From contig JBOHQX010000398.1 of NCBI GenBank assembly GCA_050732395.1, positions 21,522 to 85,521 on the forward strand: a DNA stretch of 64,000 nucleotides. The letters run 5' to 3'. This DNA comes from JBIOXB01 sp050732395 (GTDB lineage Bacteria; Zhuqueibacterota; Zhuqueibacteria; Zhuqueibacterales; Zhuqueibacteraceae). Below, piece by piece: positions 43,466 to 52,026 of this stretch. The notes under the pieces are model-generated. The model ran no database searches. It was not told the DNA's origin and saw only the letters and a program-made list of their open reading frames with translations. Made by a program: the position numbers and the translations under genes. Within the stretch, counting starts at the first letter, position 1. Each line of letters starts with the position of its first letter.

Positions 43466-44449
43466 ATGAAAGCGCTGCTCTTGAATCGCGCCGAAATCAG
43501 GCAGCTTTTGCCCATGCGCGAGTGTCTGGAGGTGATGTCAGCAGTTCTCACCAGTTTGGCGCGTGCAGAAACGGTGGTGCCCCTACGTTCGATCATGTGG
43601 CTACCGGATAGCAGGGGCGCTTTGGGTATGATGCCGGCATATCTTTCGAAGCAGCAAGTCATGGGATTGAAAGCGCTGGCCATTTTCCCTCACAACCCAT
43701 GCCAGGAGCACGATTCTCATCAAGGCGCGGTTTTGTTGTTTGAAGCGCAGCACGGCAGTTTGTTGGCGATCATGGACGCTGGCGCCATCACCGCCGTGCG
43801 CACCGCCGCAGTCAGTGGTGTCGCAACAGGTTTACTGGCACAAGGAAACGCACACGATCTGGCCATACTCGGTTCCGGCGTTCAAGCCGCGACCCATCTC
43901 GAGGCGATGATGTTGACGAGAAGAATTTCGCGCGTGCGCGTGTGGAGCCGGCATTTCGACCGCGCACAGGCATTTGCCGAGAGAAATTCCGCGGAGCACA
44001 ATATACGCATCGAGATCGTTCGCGCAGCTCGGGACGCAGTCGAAAACGCGGACATTATTTGCACGGTGACGTCCTCAAAGGAACCTATTCTACTGGGCCA
44101 GTGGCTCGCCGCCGGCGCCCATGTCAATGCCGTAGGCTCCAGTACGCCGGTCGCGCGCGAGCTGGATACGGAAGCGGTCGTGCGCGCACGCCTGTTCGTC
44201 GATCGCCGCGAGTCAACACTCAACGAAGCCGGTGATTTTTTGATACCTCGAAAAGAAGGTGCCATTACGGATGCTCACATTCAAGGAGAGATTGGAGAAG
44301 TCCTGACGGGCGAAATCCGCGGGCGAACGACACAGGAGGAAATCACACTTTTCAAATCCTTGGGCCTGGCCGTAGAAGACGTAGCTGCGGCGCACCATCT
44401 GTACCAAAAAGCCACACGAGAAGGGAGTGGGAGCTGGATTGAGCTTTAG
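43466..44449 (+). CDS. Ornithine cyclodeaminase family protein
   Basis: 327 residues from the ATG at 43466, 11 nt after the aminopeptidase stop. It matches the OCD/mu-crystallin fold: VVPLRSIMW, QGAVLLFEAQHGSLLAIMDA, the ITAVRTAAVSGVATGLLA segment and the Rossmann NAD site LAILGSGVQAATHLEAM. The C-terminus TLFKSLGLAVEDVAAAHHLY is conserved in the family. Members include ornithine cyclodeaminase, alanine dehydrogenase (archaeal) and ketimine reductases, so the substrate is uncertain. Confidence 0.9.
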   Translation: MKALLLNRAEIRQLLPMRECLEVMSAVLTSLARAETVVPLRSIMWLPDSRGALGMMPAYLSKQQVMGLKALAIFPHNPCQEHDSHQGAVLLFEAQHGSLLAIMDAGAITAVRTAAVSGVATGLLAQGNAHDLAILGSGVQAATHLEAMMLTRRISRVRVWSRHFDRAQAFAERNSAEHNIRIEIVRAARDAVENADIICTVTSSKEPILLGQWLAAGAHVNAVGSSTPVARELDTEAVVRARLFVDRRESTLNEAGDFLIPRKEGAITDAHIQGEIGEVLTGEIRGRTTQEEITLFKSLGLAVEDVAAAHHLYQKATREGSGSWIEL

Positions 44450-44578
44450 GTATTGAATGATTATTGGCATTTCGTAACTGTTCCGCTGATTTTCGAATAG
44501 CGATTTGAACCGGGGTGCATGCTTTGGCATTGCACGCTCTTTTGCTTGTTAGCGCAAAACTTTGCCTGCCGATTGAAT

Positions 44579-45250
44579 ATGAAACCAACTTCACAACCCC
44601 GCGTGAAAATCTGTTGCATCAGCAGCGTCGAAGAGGCCTGGTTGGCAATTCGCTACGGCGCTTCGGCGCTGGGTTTGGTTTCGGAAATGCCCAGTGGTCC
44701 AGGAGTGGTTCCGGAAGAATTGATCGCGGAAATTGCTGCACGAGTGCCGCCGGGGGTCTCTTCATTTTTGCTGACCAGCAAGCAAGATGGCCATGAAATC
44801 ATCGCGCAACACCGGCGGTGCCGCACGAGTGTCATTCAAATTTGTGACCGCCTCGTCTCCGGCAGCCATGCCGACCTGCGCGCCGCTTTGCCGGGCATTG
44901 GCCTGGTGCAAGTCATTCACGTGAAAGGCGACGCTTCGGTGCACGAAGCGATCGCCGTTGCCCCTCTGGTGCATGCCCTGCTATTGGATTCCGGCAATCA
45001 ATCCTTGCCAGTCAAGGCGCTTGGCGGCACGGGTCGGACGCATGATTGGAGCCTCAGCCGGACCATCCGCGATAAAGTGAACGTGCCTGTTTTTCTTGCG
45101 GGCGGATTGAAGGCAGAGAACGTCGCAGAGGCGCTCCAAAGGGTGGGGCCTTTCGGTCTTGATATTTGCAGCGGCGTACGGACGAATGGCAGGTTGGATG
45201 AGGGCAAGCTGGCAAGTTTTTTGGGTCAAGTGCATATTCACGGCGCTTGA
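44579..45250 (+). CDS. trpF: Phosphoribosylanthranilate isomerase (TrpF-like)
   Basis: 223 residues from the ATG at 44579. It has the TIM-barrel order of TrpF: VKICCISS with the catalytic cysteine, LLLDSGN carrying the catalytic aspartate, LGGTGRTHDWSLS, VFLAGGLKAENVAEAL and LDICSGVRTNGRLDEGKL. Usually TrpF shows KICG and DVxSGVE; here KICC and DICSGVR are slight variants. It isomerises PRA to CdRP in tryptophan synthesis, but no trp genes are adjacent, so a relative acting on another sugar-phosphate is possible. Confidence 0.82.
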   Translation: MKPTSQPRVKICCISSVEEAWLAIRYGASALGLVSEMPSGPGVVPEELIAEIAARVPPGVSSFLLTSKQDGHEIIAQHRRCRTSVIQICDRLVSGSHADLRAALPGIGLVQVIHVKGDASVHEAIAVAPLVHALLLDSGNQSLPVKALGGTGRTHDWSLSRTIRDKVNVPVFLAGGLKAENVAEALQRVGPFGLDICSGVRTNGRLDEGKLASFLGQVHIHGA

Positions 45251-45335
45251 TTTTTGTGTCCTTGGAAGGAAATGGCTTAGGTTGAACGCCATTCTCAATT
45301 CAATAACTCCTTCTTGCGTGCAATGGGGAAATCTC

Positions 45336-46559
45336 ATGATGTCTCTGAGTTTGGATCACTGCATACCGCGCGGCGCTCTTCTGGTGGTGAGTTTCATGTT
45401 CACTACGTGTGGTTCTTCACGCAAAGAGTACGTCCATCCCGCTGATATTTCATATCAAAATGTGCCTGGCTTCTATGCCGCGCCGGATAGACGCGTTAGT
45501 GAATGGAGCGCCGTTGATGACGACACCATCCTCGTTACGGCCTCGCTGCAGGCACCCGGCGGTTTGCGTTTGCGCTGGCTGGGCACGGCCGGGTTCGAGC
45601 TTAGTGATGACAGCACGACGATTCTGATCGACCCGTTCGTGTCACGGCCGAGCATGCCGGAACTGGCCCAGGCGCTGATCATCGATACGGCTGCGGTCAA
45701 TCGCTACGTGCTTGCGCCGTTGCGCCTAAAACACCTCAAGGCTATTTTGATTTCGCACCCGCATCATGATCATTTTCAAGACGTGCCTTATATTCTGGCA
45801 CAATTTCCAGACCCTGCTTCGCGGCCCGTGGTGATCGGCGGTCGCAACGTTTTCCAGCTTCTGCAGGGATATTCTCAGGATTGTAGCCTAGCTTGGGTGC
45901 GGAACGTTGGTGGCCTGCACAATACGCGTGTGGAGATCGTTGAGTTTACCGCTCAAAACAAGGATTGTTTGAAGCGCTCGCCTCAAATCCCTTGTCTGGC
46001 CGGAACTTACGGTGACTTCAGCATCACCGCTTTTGGCTCGGATCATCCCAGCTATGATTATTTGCCGGGAGTCGTGATCGATGGCGACGTCTCCGGCCGA
46101 GAGCCTTACCGCGCGACCGAATATAAGACCTGGTTGAACACCTCCATTGGTTTTTTAGTCGAATATCGCGATCTCCGTTTCTTCTTTTCCGAGTCCCCAA
46201 TTGTACGGCATGCCGATCAAGTCGGCCGTGTCGACGTCTTGATCCAGGGCATCGCTTCGCGAAAGGACTGCGATTTCATCGCCAATACCATGGCGGCCGT
46301 GCAACCGCGCTACGTCATTCCTACGCATTACGACGATTTTTTCAAGCCTTTGACCGAATTCCAGAATTTCGACGCAAAAATCGGTGAAGGCCCCTTGGAT
46401 TTCAGCCGTTTCGAAGATTTTGTCTACGGATATGAGGGCGGGTACGCTGCACAAGCGCGCGCCCTTGTCAAGCACGAGAATGGTTCCTTTGATCCCCAAC
46501 TGCGATTATTGAAGCTTTTTTACTATTACTCTCTGGAAAAGCTGGTGCGGCTCAGATAA
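45336..46559 (+). CDS. Metallo-beta-lactamase-fold lipoprotein hydrolase
   Basis: 407 residues from the ATG at 45336 (GGGGAAATC upstream). The N-terminus ends GALLVVSFMFTTCG, a lipobox, so it is likely anchored. The MBL domain contains LRWLGTAGFELS, ILIDPFVSRP and the metal motif HPHHDHFQD. Further metal ligands are in SDHPSYDYLPG and PRYVIPTHYDDFF. It resembles UlaG/NAPE-PLD-like hydrolases, but the substrate is not determined. It is convergent with the HU-LysM gene. Confidence 0.85.
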   Translation: MMSLSLDHCIPRGALLVVSFMFTTCGSSRKEYVHPADISYQNVPGFYAAPDRRVSEWSAVDDDTILVTASLQAPGGLRLRWLGTAGFELSDDSTTILIDPFVSRPSMPELAQALIIDTAAVNRYVLAPLRLKHLKAILISHPHHDHFQDVPYILAQFPDPASRPVVIGGRNVFQLLQGYSQDCSLAWVRNVGGLHNTRVEIVEFTAQNKDCLKRSPQIPCLAGTYGDFSITAFGSDHPSYDYLPGVVIDGDVSGREPYRATEYKTWLNTSIGFLVEYRDLRFFFSESPIVRHADQVGRVDVLIQGIASRKDCDFIANTMAAVQPRYVIPTHYDDFFKPLTEFQNFDAKIGEGPLDFSRFEDFVYGYEGGYAAQARALVKHENGSFDPQLRLLKLFYYYSLEKLVRLR

Positions 46560-46644
46560 TGTTTTGCAATACACCGGCGGGTGCGAACGTGAAAAGCCGC
46601 GTGTTTTGGCGGCGTGAATCCGTCTCAGGCAGCGCGCAAATAAA

Positions 46645-46676
46645 AAATGTCATCCCGCGCTTGCGGAATGACATTT
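46645..46676. terminator. Stem-loop between convergent genes (TGTCAT type)
   Basis: AAATGTCATCCCGC (46645-46658) and GCGGAATGACATTT (46663-46676) pair over 14 bp with one mismatch and a 4-nt loop. It sits between two convergent genes and could terminate both ways; its ends match the TGTCATT palindrome family. Confidence 0.65.
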
Positions 46677-46732
46677 GAAATAAATCAAACAACGAAAACT
46701 CTATTCTTGTTGCATACGTAAAACCGCAATCA

Positions 46733-48115
46733 TCACCGTGACGCAATATCGCCCACATTGTGCGCTTCCAAGAACGCCAGCTCATCCTGGCCGATCATCT
46801 CTTTGTGTGCATCTAAAATGGTGCGATCGAAACGCACGGCGGCCCATAAAGCAAACGGGGCAAGATGCTTTTGGGTTTGCTTGTAATGAGTGAAGACGAG
46901 AAAGTACCCCTCGGCGAGATTACGGCGATCCTGCGGAGACAGCTTATCGAATGTGCCATAAAGAATCGGAAGCGACAAAATTTGTGCCGTCTCCAAAACA
47001 TCAGGATCGCCGATCTTATCAGTGTTCACACGATATATATTCGGCCACAAATAGGGATCGACATAGTAATGCCCGGAGATGCCCCATAGATTATCGCCCC
47101 TTATCACCTGATGCGTGCCGCCCGCAAAGCCGAAAGTTCTGGTCGGTGCCGTAGCTGCTGGTGACGCCGGTGATGGCTGAGCACTATTGGTGTTCTGACT
47201 GACCTGCGGCTGCGACGTCTGTATTGTTTTACTCATGGCTGTTTTCCATGCCTCGGTCACCAGATGCCATTGCTCACGAACCGGTTTGGCCAAAAACAAT
47301 AGCAACAGCAGCAGAACCGCAGCGAAACTGGCAAACCATTTTATCCGGCCGGGCCTGCGCTCGCGCTCCTGCATGAACGACGGTCGGCGCACGTGCGGCT
47401 CTACGCGCTGGGAGGAAACCGGCGCCGGCACGATCCCGTTTGGTCGCGTTCGAATCTCTCCCACGTAGGTTTCTTTTTTGCTCGACCCATCATTTTTGCC
47501 GAAGGTTTCTTTCGGGTTGAAAGCATACGCATTTGCGGGGGCGGGTTCTTCTTCCTCTTCCAATAGATCGAAGCGCATGCGCGACGGCGGCGGGCTCGCG
47601 GGCGACCATGAGATCGGAGGCCGGAGGTAAGTCGGTTGCACCGGTTCGTAAACCACTGCCTCTCCGGGCCCCTGCGGTCTCGCCGGTTCGTTAAACGCGT
47701 CTTCAATCTCGAACAATGAGATGGCAGCGGGTGCCGGTGCTGGCTCCGCTTCAGGAATAGATTCCACCTTGGGCCTACGCTCAATGGGGGGTTCTATCAA
47801 CTCTGCCTTGAGGTGCGCGTAGGGCCAGTTGACGCGACTCTCCAACTTTGCGACCGGCCTGAAGCTCACGCGATATTGTCCGGGAATGAGGATGGGTTCG
47901 CCCGTACGCGGATTACGGCCTTGCCGTTCTTCAAGCCACTTGAGCTGAAACGTCCCGAATTCGTGAATCTTGACCACGCCGTCTCGCGCCAAGCCTTCTT
48001 CGATCAGGGCCGTTGCTTCTTCCACGAAGCGGCGGAGGAATACCGCACGATCCGCCAGCTTCCAGCCTTTGCGTGGCCGGTCCATGAGCTTGAGATATCT
48101 GGTCTTTGCGCTCAT
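46733..48115 (-). CDS. HU DNA-binding domain fused through a membrane helix to LysM
   Basis: 460 residues. Residues about 18-97 form an HU/IHF fold with the DNA-binding arm motif GRNPRTGEPI and GTFQLK. A Pro/Glu-rich linker (100-240) precedes a basic patch (RERRPGRIK) and one membrane helix (about 259-277). A Ser/Pro/Thr linker and a C-terminal LysM domain (about 335-384; GTHQVIRGDNLWGIS, DVLETAQILSLP) follow. The positive-inside rule puts HU in the cytoplasm and LysM in the periplasm. It should link DNA to peptidoglycan. It overlaps the upstream HU gene by 4 nt (ATGA). Confidence 0.85.
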   Translation of the reverse strand: MSAKTRYLKLMDRPRKGWKLADRAVFLRRFVEEATALIEEGLARDGVVKIHEFGTFQLKWLEERQGRNPRTGEPILIPGQYRVSFRPVAKLESRVNWPYAHLKAELIEPPIERRPKVESIPEAEPAPAPAAISLFEIEDAFNEPARPQGPGEAVVYEPVQPTYLRPPISWSPASPPPSRMRFDLLEEEEEPAPANAYAFNPKETFGKNDGSSKKETYVGEIRTRPNGIVPAPVSSQRVEPHVRRPSFMQERERRPGRIKWFASFAAVLLLLLLFLAKPVREQWHLVTEAWKTAMSKTIQTSQPQVSQNTNSAQPSPASPAATAPTRTFGFAGGTHQVIRGDNLWGISGHYYVDPYLWPNIYRVNTDKIGDPDVLETAQILSLPILYGTFDKLSPQDRRNLAEGYFLVFTHYKQTQKHLAPFALWAAVRFDRTILDAHKEMIGQDELAFLEAHNVGDIASR

Positions 48116-48399
48116 ACTCGTCTTCTCCTCGACAGGCGCTTTTTAAGCGCGTCCGACGGCTTGAAAAATAGGACAATTTTCGGCGGGAGGATCATGTACC
48201 TTTTGGCGGCGGGGTTGTAGGATTTGCGGCTCTCGGCTTTGCGGGTGCCGAAGGTGCCGAAACCGCGCAGGCAAATAGATTGGTGCTTTTCCAGGTTTTT
48301 GGCGATAGTGTCGTGCATCAGGCGCACCAGTTCGCGCGCCTCGCGTTGTGTGATCTCCAATCGATTCGCGAGCGCTTTGATGAAGTCGGTGGTGTTCAT
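48112..48399 (-). CDS. HU-family DNA-binding protein
   Basis: 95 residues. The HU core is seen in FIKALANRLEITQREARELV and ICLRGFGTFGTRKAESRKSY, with an arm NPAAKRYMILPP and the C-terminal VLFFKPSDALKKRL. It bends DNA and organises the nucleoid. The C-terminus ends SRRRRV, more basic than usual. Translation is coupled to the membrane HU-LysM gene by a 4-nt overlap, so the free and membrane-bound HU proteins are made together and could pair as heterodimers. Confidence 0.92.
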   Translation of the reverse strand: MNTTDFIKALANRLEITQREARELVRLMHDTIAKNLEKHQSICLRGFGTFGTRKAESRKSYNPAAKRYMILPPKIVLFFKPSDALKKRLSRRRRV

Positions 48400-48427
48400 G
48401 GCTTGTCTCGCGCGCTATATGCAGTGT

Positions 48428-48470
48428 GAACATCCATGTTCAACTTAAAAAAAAGCGCGGCGAATGTCAA
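48428..48470 (-). promoter_or_regulatory. HU operon promoter with palindromic operator at the start site
   Basis: Minus strand TTGACA (48465-48470), 17-nt spacer, TAAGTT (48442-48447). Directly downstream is the palindrome GAACATCCATGTTC (48428-48441), centred near the predicted +1, where a bound protein would block initiation. The leader is about 36 nt. Confidence 0.55.
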
Positions 48471-48486
48471 TAAAAACTTGCCGCGC
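48447..48486 (-). terminator. Intrinsic terminator of the 48555-48929 gene
   Basis: Minus strand: GCGCGGC (48480-48486), 18-nt loop, GCCGCGC (48455-48461), then eight T residues. It is a textbook rho-independent terminator, 69 nt after the stop codon. Its loop contains the TTGACA of the HU promoter. Confidence 0.85.
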
Positions 48487-48554
48487 ACGAGGGCAGAGAC
48501 CGGGATCCAAATGCTGGTGCAAACGATGCCATTCAACGGATGACTGCAAAAATT

Positions 48555-48929
48555 CTAGTCCACGGATCGAACTTCCTTGACAAAATACGAGGTTTCGCCG
48601 AAGCAAGAGGTCGGTACGCCCACATGTTGCTCATAAGTCAAAGCGACGCGGCGCCCGATTATTTTTTGGATAGTCGCCGCAACGCTATCATCATGCACGC
48701 TGAAATAAAAAATCTCGGGCATGGTGCCCGGCAGGTTGACCATCGCCAACTCCCCTTCCCACGTTTTACAAACCCAGCCTTTTTTGGAAAACTTCTGCAC
48801 ATAACCGGCGCGTTCGCCCGAGGCATACGTGTAGGAGAGCGTGGCCCAAGTCCATAACACGAATCCGAGCATTGCTACCAGTAAGAAAACCAAGGTTGCT
48901 TTCGCCAACCAACCGAGGGCTTTTGCCAT
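48555..48929 (-). CDS. Conserved hypothetical protein with N-terminal membrane helix
   Basis: 124 residues; GGAGG lies 11 nt before the ATG. One membrane helix (LVFLLVAMLGFVLWTWATL) is followed by a small periplasmic domain with SGERAGYVQKFSKKGWVCKT and WEGELAMVNLPGTMPEIFYF. This is a widespread uncharacterised family (the YSxGxRxGxVxKFSxKGxxxKTWEGEL motif is recognisable). Function is unknown. A strong terminator follows. Confidence 0.75.
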   Translation of the reverse strand: MAKALGWLAKATLVFLLVAMLGFVLWTWATLSYTYASGERAGYVQKFSKKGWVCKTWEGELAMVNLPGTMPEIFYFSVHDDSVAATIQKIIGRRVALTYEQHVGVPTSCFGETSYFVKEVRSVD

Positions 48930-49074
48930 GAAAGGTTGAACCTCCTCAATTTTGTACTACATGCTTGCAGAATTTTGCTTCTCAACGAAGTTTTTGATTG
49001 CGACCGCCCCGCGTTGTGCTCTGCGCCATCAGTTTATATGCTACATTTCCCCAACTCTGGGCAAGCCCAGGTGC

Positions 49075-49123
49075 AAAAACAGACTGCCGAGCGGCTCATG
49101 GTGACGCGCAACCGCTCGGCAGT
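49075..49123 (-). terminator. Intrinsic terminator of the 49191-49553 gene
   Basis: Perfect 12-bp stem ACTGCCGAGCGG / CCGCTCGGCAGT (49083-49094 and 49112-49123), 17-nt loop; on the minus strand it is followed after 3 nt by TTTTT (49075-49079). Confidence 0.75.
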
Positions 49124-49190
49124 GAAAGAACAAACTGCAGCTTCGCAAGCTGATGGCAGTGGCCAGTGAGCTTGCAAAGCCCTATGCACA

Positions 49191-49553
49191 TCAGTGCGCT
49201 GTAGCCTTCGCCGGCTTGGCAAATCCGGAATACAATCCCCAAGCGCCGATGGCCAGGTTGGCAACCGTCGAGACAGCGCCTTCATTGAGCTGGATTCCAG
49301 CGAGATTATTGACGCCCAGAGCGCCCAAGACGCCTACGAGGCCATTGAGACCACCAATGACTTGCGCGCCCGTGCGCTGGGCCGGCGCCGAACCCTTGAA
49401 ACCCAGGTAACTCAGCGCGGCGCCGGACAACATGTTAAAAATGTTGCCGCCGGAGCCAGCGTTCATCATGCCGCCGATTTGCGGCACGAATTGGCCCAAT
49501 AAACCCAGCGCCAATTGAACAAGACCGGCGTATTTCGAGAACATTTGCGCCAT
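49191..49553 (-). CDS. Small glycine-rich hydrophobic protein of unknown function
   Basis: 120 residues with an AGGAGG ribosome site. It is rich in Gly, Ala, Leu and Asn (LVQLALGLLGQFVPQIGGMM, VIGGLNGLVGVLGALGVNNL) with repeated short hydrophobic segments that could be membrane-inserted. There is no signal peptide and no family I know. It has its own terminator. It could be a small membrane or pore-like protein, but this is inference only. Confidence 0.6.
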   Translation of the reverse strand: MAQMFSKYAGLVQLALGLLGQFVPQIGGMMNAGSGGNIFNMLSGAALSYLGFKGSAPAQRTGAQVIGGLNGLVGVLGALGVNNLAGIQLNEGAVSTVANLAIGAWGLYSGFAKPAKATAH

Positions 49554-49646
49554 AACGTTTCCTCCTCTTTCTGAAAAAGGATGAGGTTCATGAAACCACG
49601 AATGGGGTTTATCACTGCCATCATCACTTCTATGCCGGCGTGAGGC

Positions 49647-49850
49647 CTAACCCTTCAAGACAAAAGTCACTTTCAGGACTACGCGATGGTTCGTGATTTT
49701 ACCGTTTTCAACATCGAGTTTCATGTCTTTGACCCAGGCACCTTTCACGTTTTCCAAAGTCTTATTGGCGCGCTCGATGCCGAGGCGAATGGCATCTTCA
49801 AAGCTCTGGGGTGATGAAGCTATGATTTCGGTGACGCGTGCAACGGACAT
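49647..49850 (-). CDS. Dodecin family flavin-binding protein
   Basis: 67 residues, the usual size. The dodecin pattern is clear: VTEIIASSPQSFEDAIRLGI, RANKTLENVKGAWVKDMKLD and the C-terminal NHRVVLKVTFVLKG. It forms a 12-mer that binds flavin or CoA and buffers free flavin. AGGAGGAGCTC lies before the ATG. It sits between the small hydrophobic protein and ftcD but need not share their transcript. The 290-nt gap upstream (49851-50140) shows no gene. Confidence 0.93.
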   Translation of the reverse strand: MSVARVTEIIASSPQSFEDAIRLGIERANKTLENVKGAWVKDMKLDVENGKITNHRVVLKVTFVLKG

Positions 49851-50140
49851 GAGCTCCTCCTGTGTTTTGAGTTCGGGATACTTCCGGATTCACCATCTTG
49901 CCATCCCGCAAGGAGTGAAGTTTAAAGGCGCAATGTTTATTGGAAATTTGTCTACTGAAATGCTGTTGCCGACACTGAAGATGTAGATCAGGGGATGCAG
50001 TGCTGTATTCGATGAGGATTTATGTTCACCCGAAGTTCTCACTTGTATGCAGCCGGAAAAATGTTTCAATTTTGTCAATAATAGCATAACCAAACTTCTG
50101 CAACATATCAAGTGAAATCTTCGCGCTTGAGTCGCAGGCC

Positions 50141-51967
50141 TTAACCTGCCAAGCTTCTCTCAACTTCGTGTTGCACCGCGGCGCGAATTTCCTGGGCGGT
50201 TCGAAGCAGCTCATGCAATTTCCGGCCGGTCGCGGCGATGAAATCGGCATCCTTAGTATGGGGAAGATTGATGCGAACATTGTACGTCGCGCCTTCCAGG
50301 CCGGCGAAAGCCATCCCGGCGCCGACCCCGGTGTCGCTCATGACGTTCTTATTCCCGAGACGTGCGGCACGCAAGCATAGCTGCAAAGCTGCAAGGCACA
50401 ATTCCGCCGTTTGCATGGGCACCGCTGCTGCGGACTTATAACCTGCGCGCATGGCCGAACTGCGGACTTCTTTCTGCTGTGGTGTATCCTTGGGCATGCG
50501 CATCGCATTCAGCACTTCATTGAATGCCTGCGTATCCGCATCGACGGATTGCACCAACTCGTCCTTCACGCGTTGCGCCGATTCCGCTATTTCACATAAC
50601 TCTTCATACCTGGCGTCGAATTCGCTCTTACCGGCGCACAAGTTGGCAACCATGGAGGCCAGCGCTGCGCCCAGGGCACCAGCCAGGGCAGAGATCGAGC
50701 CGCCGCCGGGCGCAGGCGTGTCACGCGAGACTTCATCGACAAAGTCTTTGACCTTCAAATTCACCAGCGCGCCCTCGGCCTTGGGAGTACCGATGATTTT
50801 TTTGTCGAGGTCGAACTCCGCCACTTCGCGCAGGCCCATGGATTGCACGGCGGTTTCGAGAACGTCGAGGATGGGAAGGCCCGTGGACCTGCGCATGCGG
50901 TTCAAATAGAATTTGCCGGCCAGGAACATCGCGTCGAAAGGAACGACACCAACGATTTCTGAGCCGTTCATTAAAAGGCCGCGCGCTTGCGCCAGCCGGC
51001 GCGCTTCTTCCAAGACCAGATGCGCGGGCGAGACTTTGTAATTGGTGAGATTGATGGAGATTTGCGCACGCCGGTAAGCCTCCACCACCCAGCCCACGGC
51101 TTTCACGTGCTGAAATTTTCCATCCGCGTAAACCGGCAAGCCGCTGAGATTGTTCACGTCCATACCCAATGCCTGGTAGCGCGCATACAAATCACCGCCG
51201 TGGCTTTGGTGATAATGCTCTGCCAGCGCGGAGAAGGTTTTCCCGGTAAATTCGCAATTCCCGCAGGGAAATCTCTCCGAGCCGAAATAAACGACCTCAC
51301 CTTTGTAGTAAAATGGCGAAATATTGCCTGTTCTTTTCCAGCGACCGCGCTCGCGCAATTCGTAGGCAATGTCTTCGGCATAACGCCGGTCCATGGAATT
51401 CAAATTGAGGTTATAGGCGATCAGAAACTCTCGTGCACCTATTGCCGTTGCGCCGCTTTTGGAGATGAATTGCGCCGGACCGAAATCCGGTTGCCAATTT
51501 GGATCCGCCAATTTCTGTGGCAGGCCTTCGTATTCGCCCGCTCGCACGGCGGCAAGATTGCGCCGTTCTGGCCGGGTCGCCGCGTATTCATACAAGAAAA
51601 CCGGAATGCCCAGTTCCTCTCCGAGGCGTTTGCCCACCGCGCGCGCCATGGCGACGCACTCCTCCATGGTGACACCCGCCACCGGCACGAACGGCAAGAC
51701 GTCGGTTGCGCCCATCCGTGCATGCTCGCCGTGATGCCTGGACATGTCGATCAATTCTGTCGCGACTTTTACCGCGTGCCATGCGGCTTCCTGGACTGCT
51801 TCGGGAGTGCCGATGAAAGTCACCACCGTACGATTTGTGCTCGCGCCGGGATCGACGTCGAGCAATTGCACTCCCGGCACAGCTTCAATCGCATCCGTGA
51901 TTTTCTTGATGAGAAGTTTGTCCCGGCCTTCGGAAAAATTGGGAACACATTCGACGATTTTGAGCAT
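50141..51967 (-). CDS. ftcD: Glutamate formimidoyltransferase / formimidoyltetrahydrofolate cyclodeaminase
   Basis: 608 residues from the ATG at 51967 (a GTG 6 nt earlier is possible). The N-terminal formiminotransferase domain shows ECVPNFSEGRD, DVDPGASTNRTVVTFIG, SRHHGEHARMGATDVLPFVP. The C-terminal cyclodeaminase domain starts at about 410 with VKDFVDEVSRDTPAPGGGSI and ends with NVRINLPHTKDADF. It moves the formimino group of histidine breakdown to folate. Residues 235-256 hold a C2H2-type motif (C-x2-C-x12-H-x4-H) inserted in the first domain. No hut genes are nearby. Confidence 0.95.
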   Translation of the reverse strand: MLKIVECVPNFSEGRDKLLIKKITDAIEAVPGVQLLDVDPGASTNRTVVTFIGTPEAVQEAAWHAVKVATELIDMSRHHGEHARMGATDVLPFVPVAGVTMEECVAMARAVGKRLGEELGIPVFLYEYAATRPERRNLAAVRAGEYEGLPQKLADPNWQPDFGPAQFISKSGATAIGAREFLIAYNLNLNSMDRRYAEDIAYELRERGRWKRTGNISPFYYKGEVVYFGSERFPCGNCEFTGKTFSALAEHYHQSHGGDLYARYQALGMDVNNLSGLPVYADGKFQHVKAVGWVVEAYRRAQISINLTNYKVSPAHLVLEEARRLAQARGLLMNGSEIVGVVPFDAMFLAGKFYLNRMRRSTGLPILDVLETAVQSMGLREVAEFDLDKKIIGTPKAEGALVNLKVKDFVDEVSRDTPAPGGGSISALAGALGAALASMVANLCAGKSEFDARYEELCEIAESAQRVKDELVQSVDADTQAFNEVLNAMRMPKDTPQQKEVRSSAMRAGYKSAAAVPMQTAELCLAALQLCLRAARLGNKNVMSDTGVGAGMAFAGLEGATYNVRINLPHTKDADFIAATGRKLHELLRTAQEIRAAVQHEVERSLAG

Positions 51968-52026
51968 GGGCACTCAGTATGGGTTGTTAGTATTTGCTGT
52001 TTTTGGACAAAGCTGTTCATTCGAGC

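Noticed and set aside
48428..48441. LexA box upstream of HU
   Set aside because: GAAC and GTTC are separated by 6 nt rather than the 4 nt of the Gram-positive LexA site; kept only as an unnamed palindrome.
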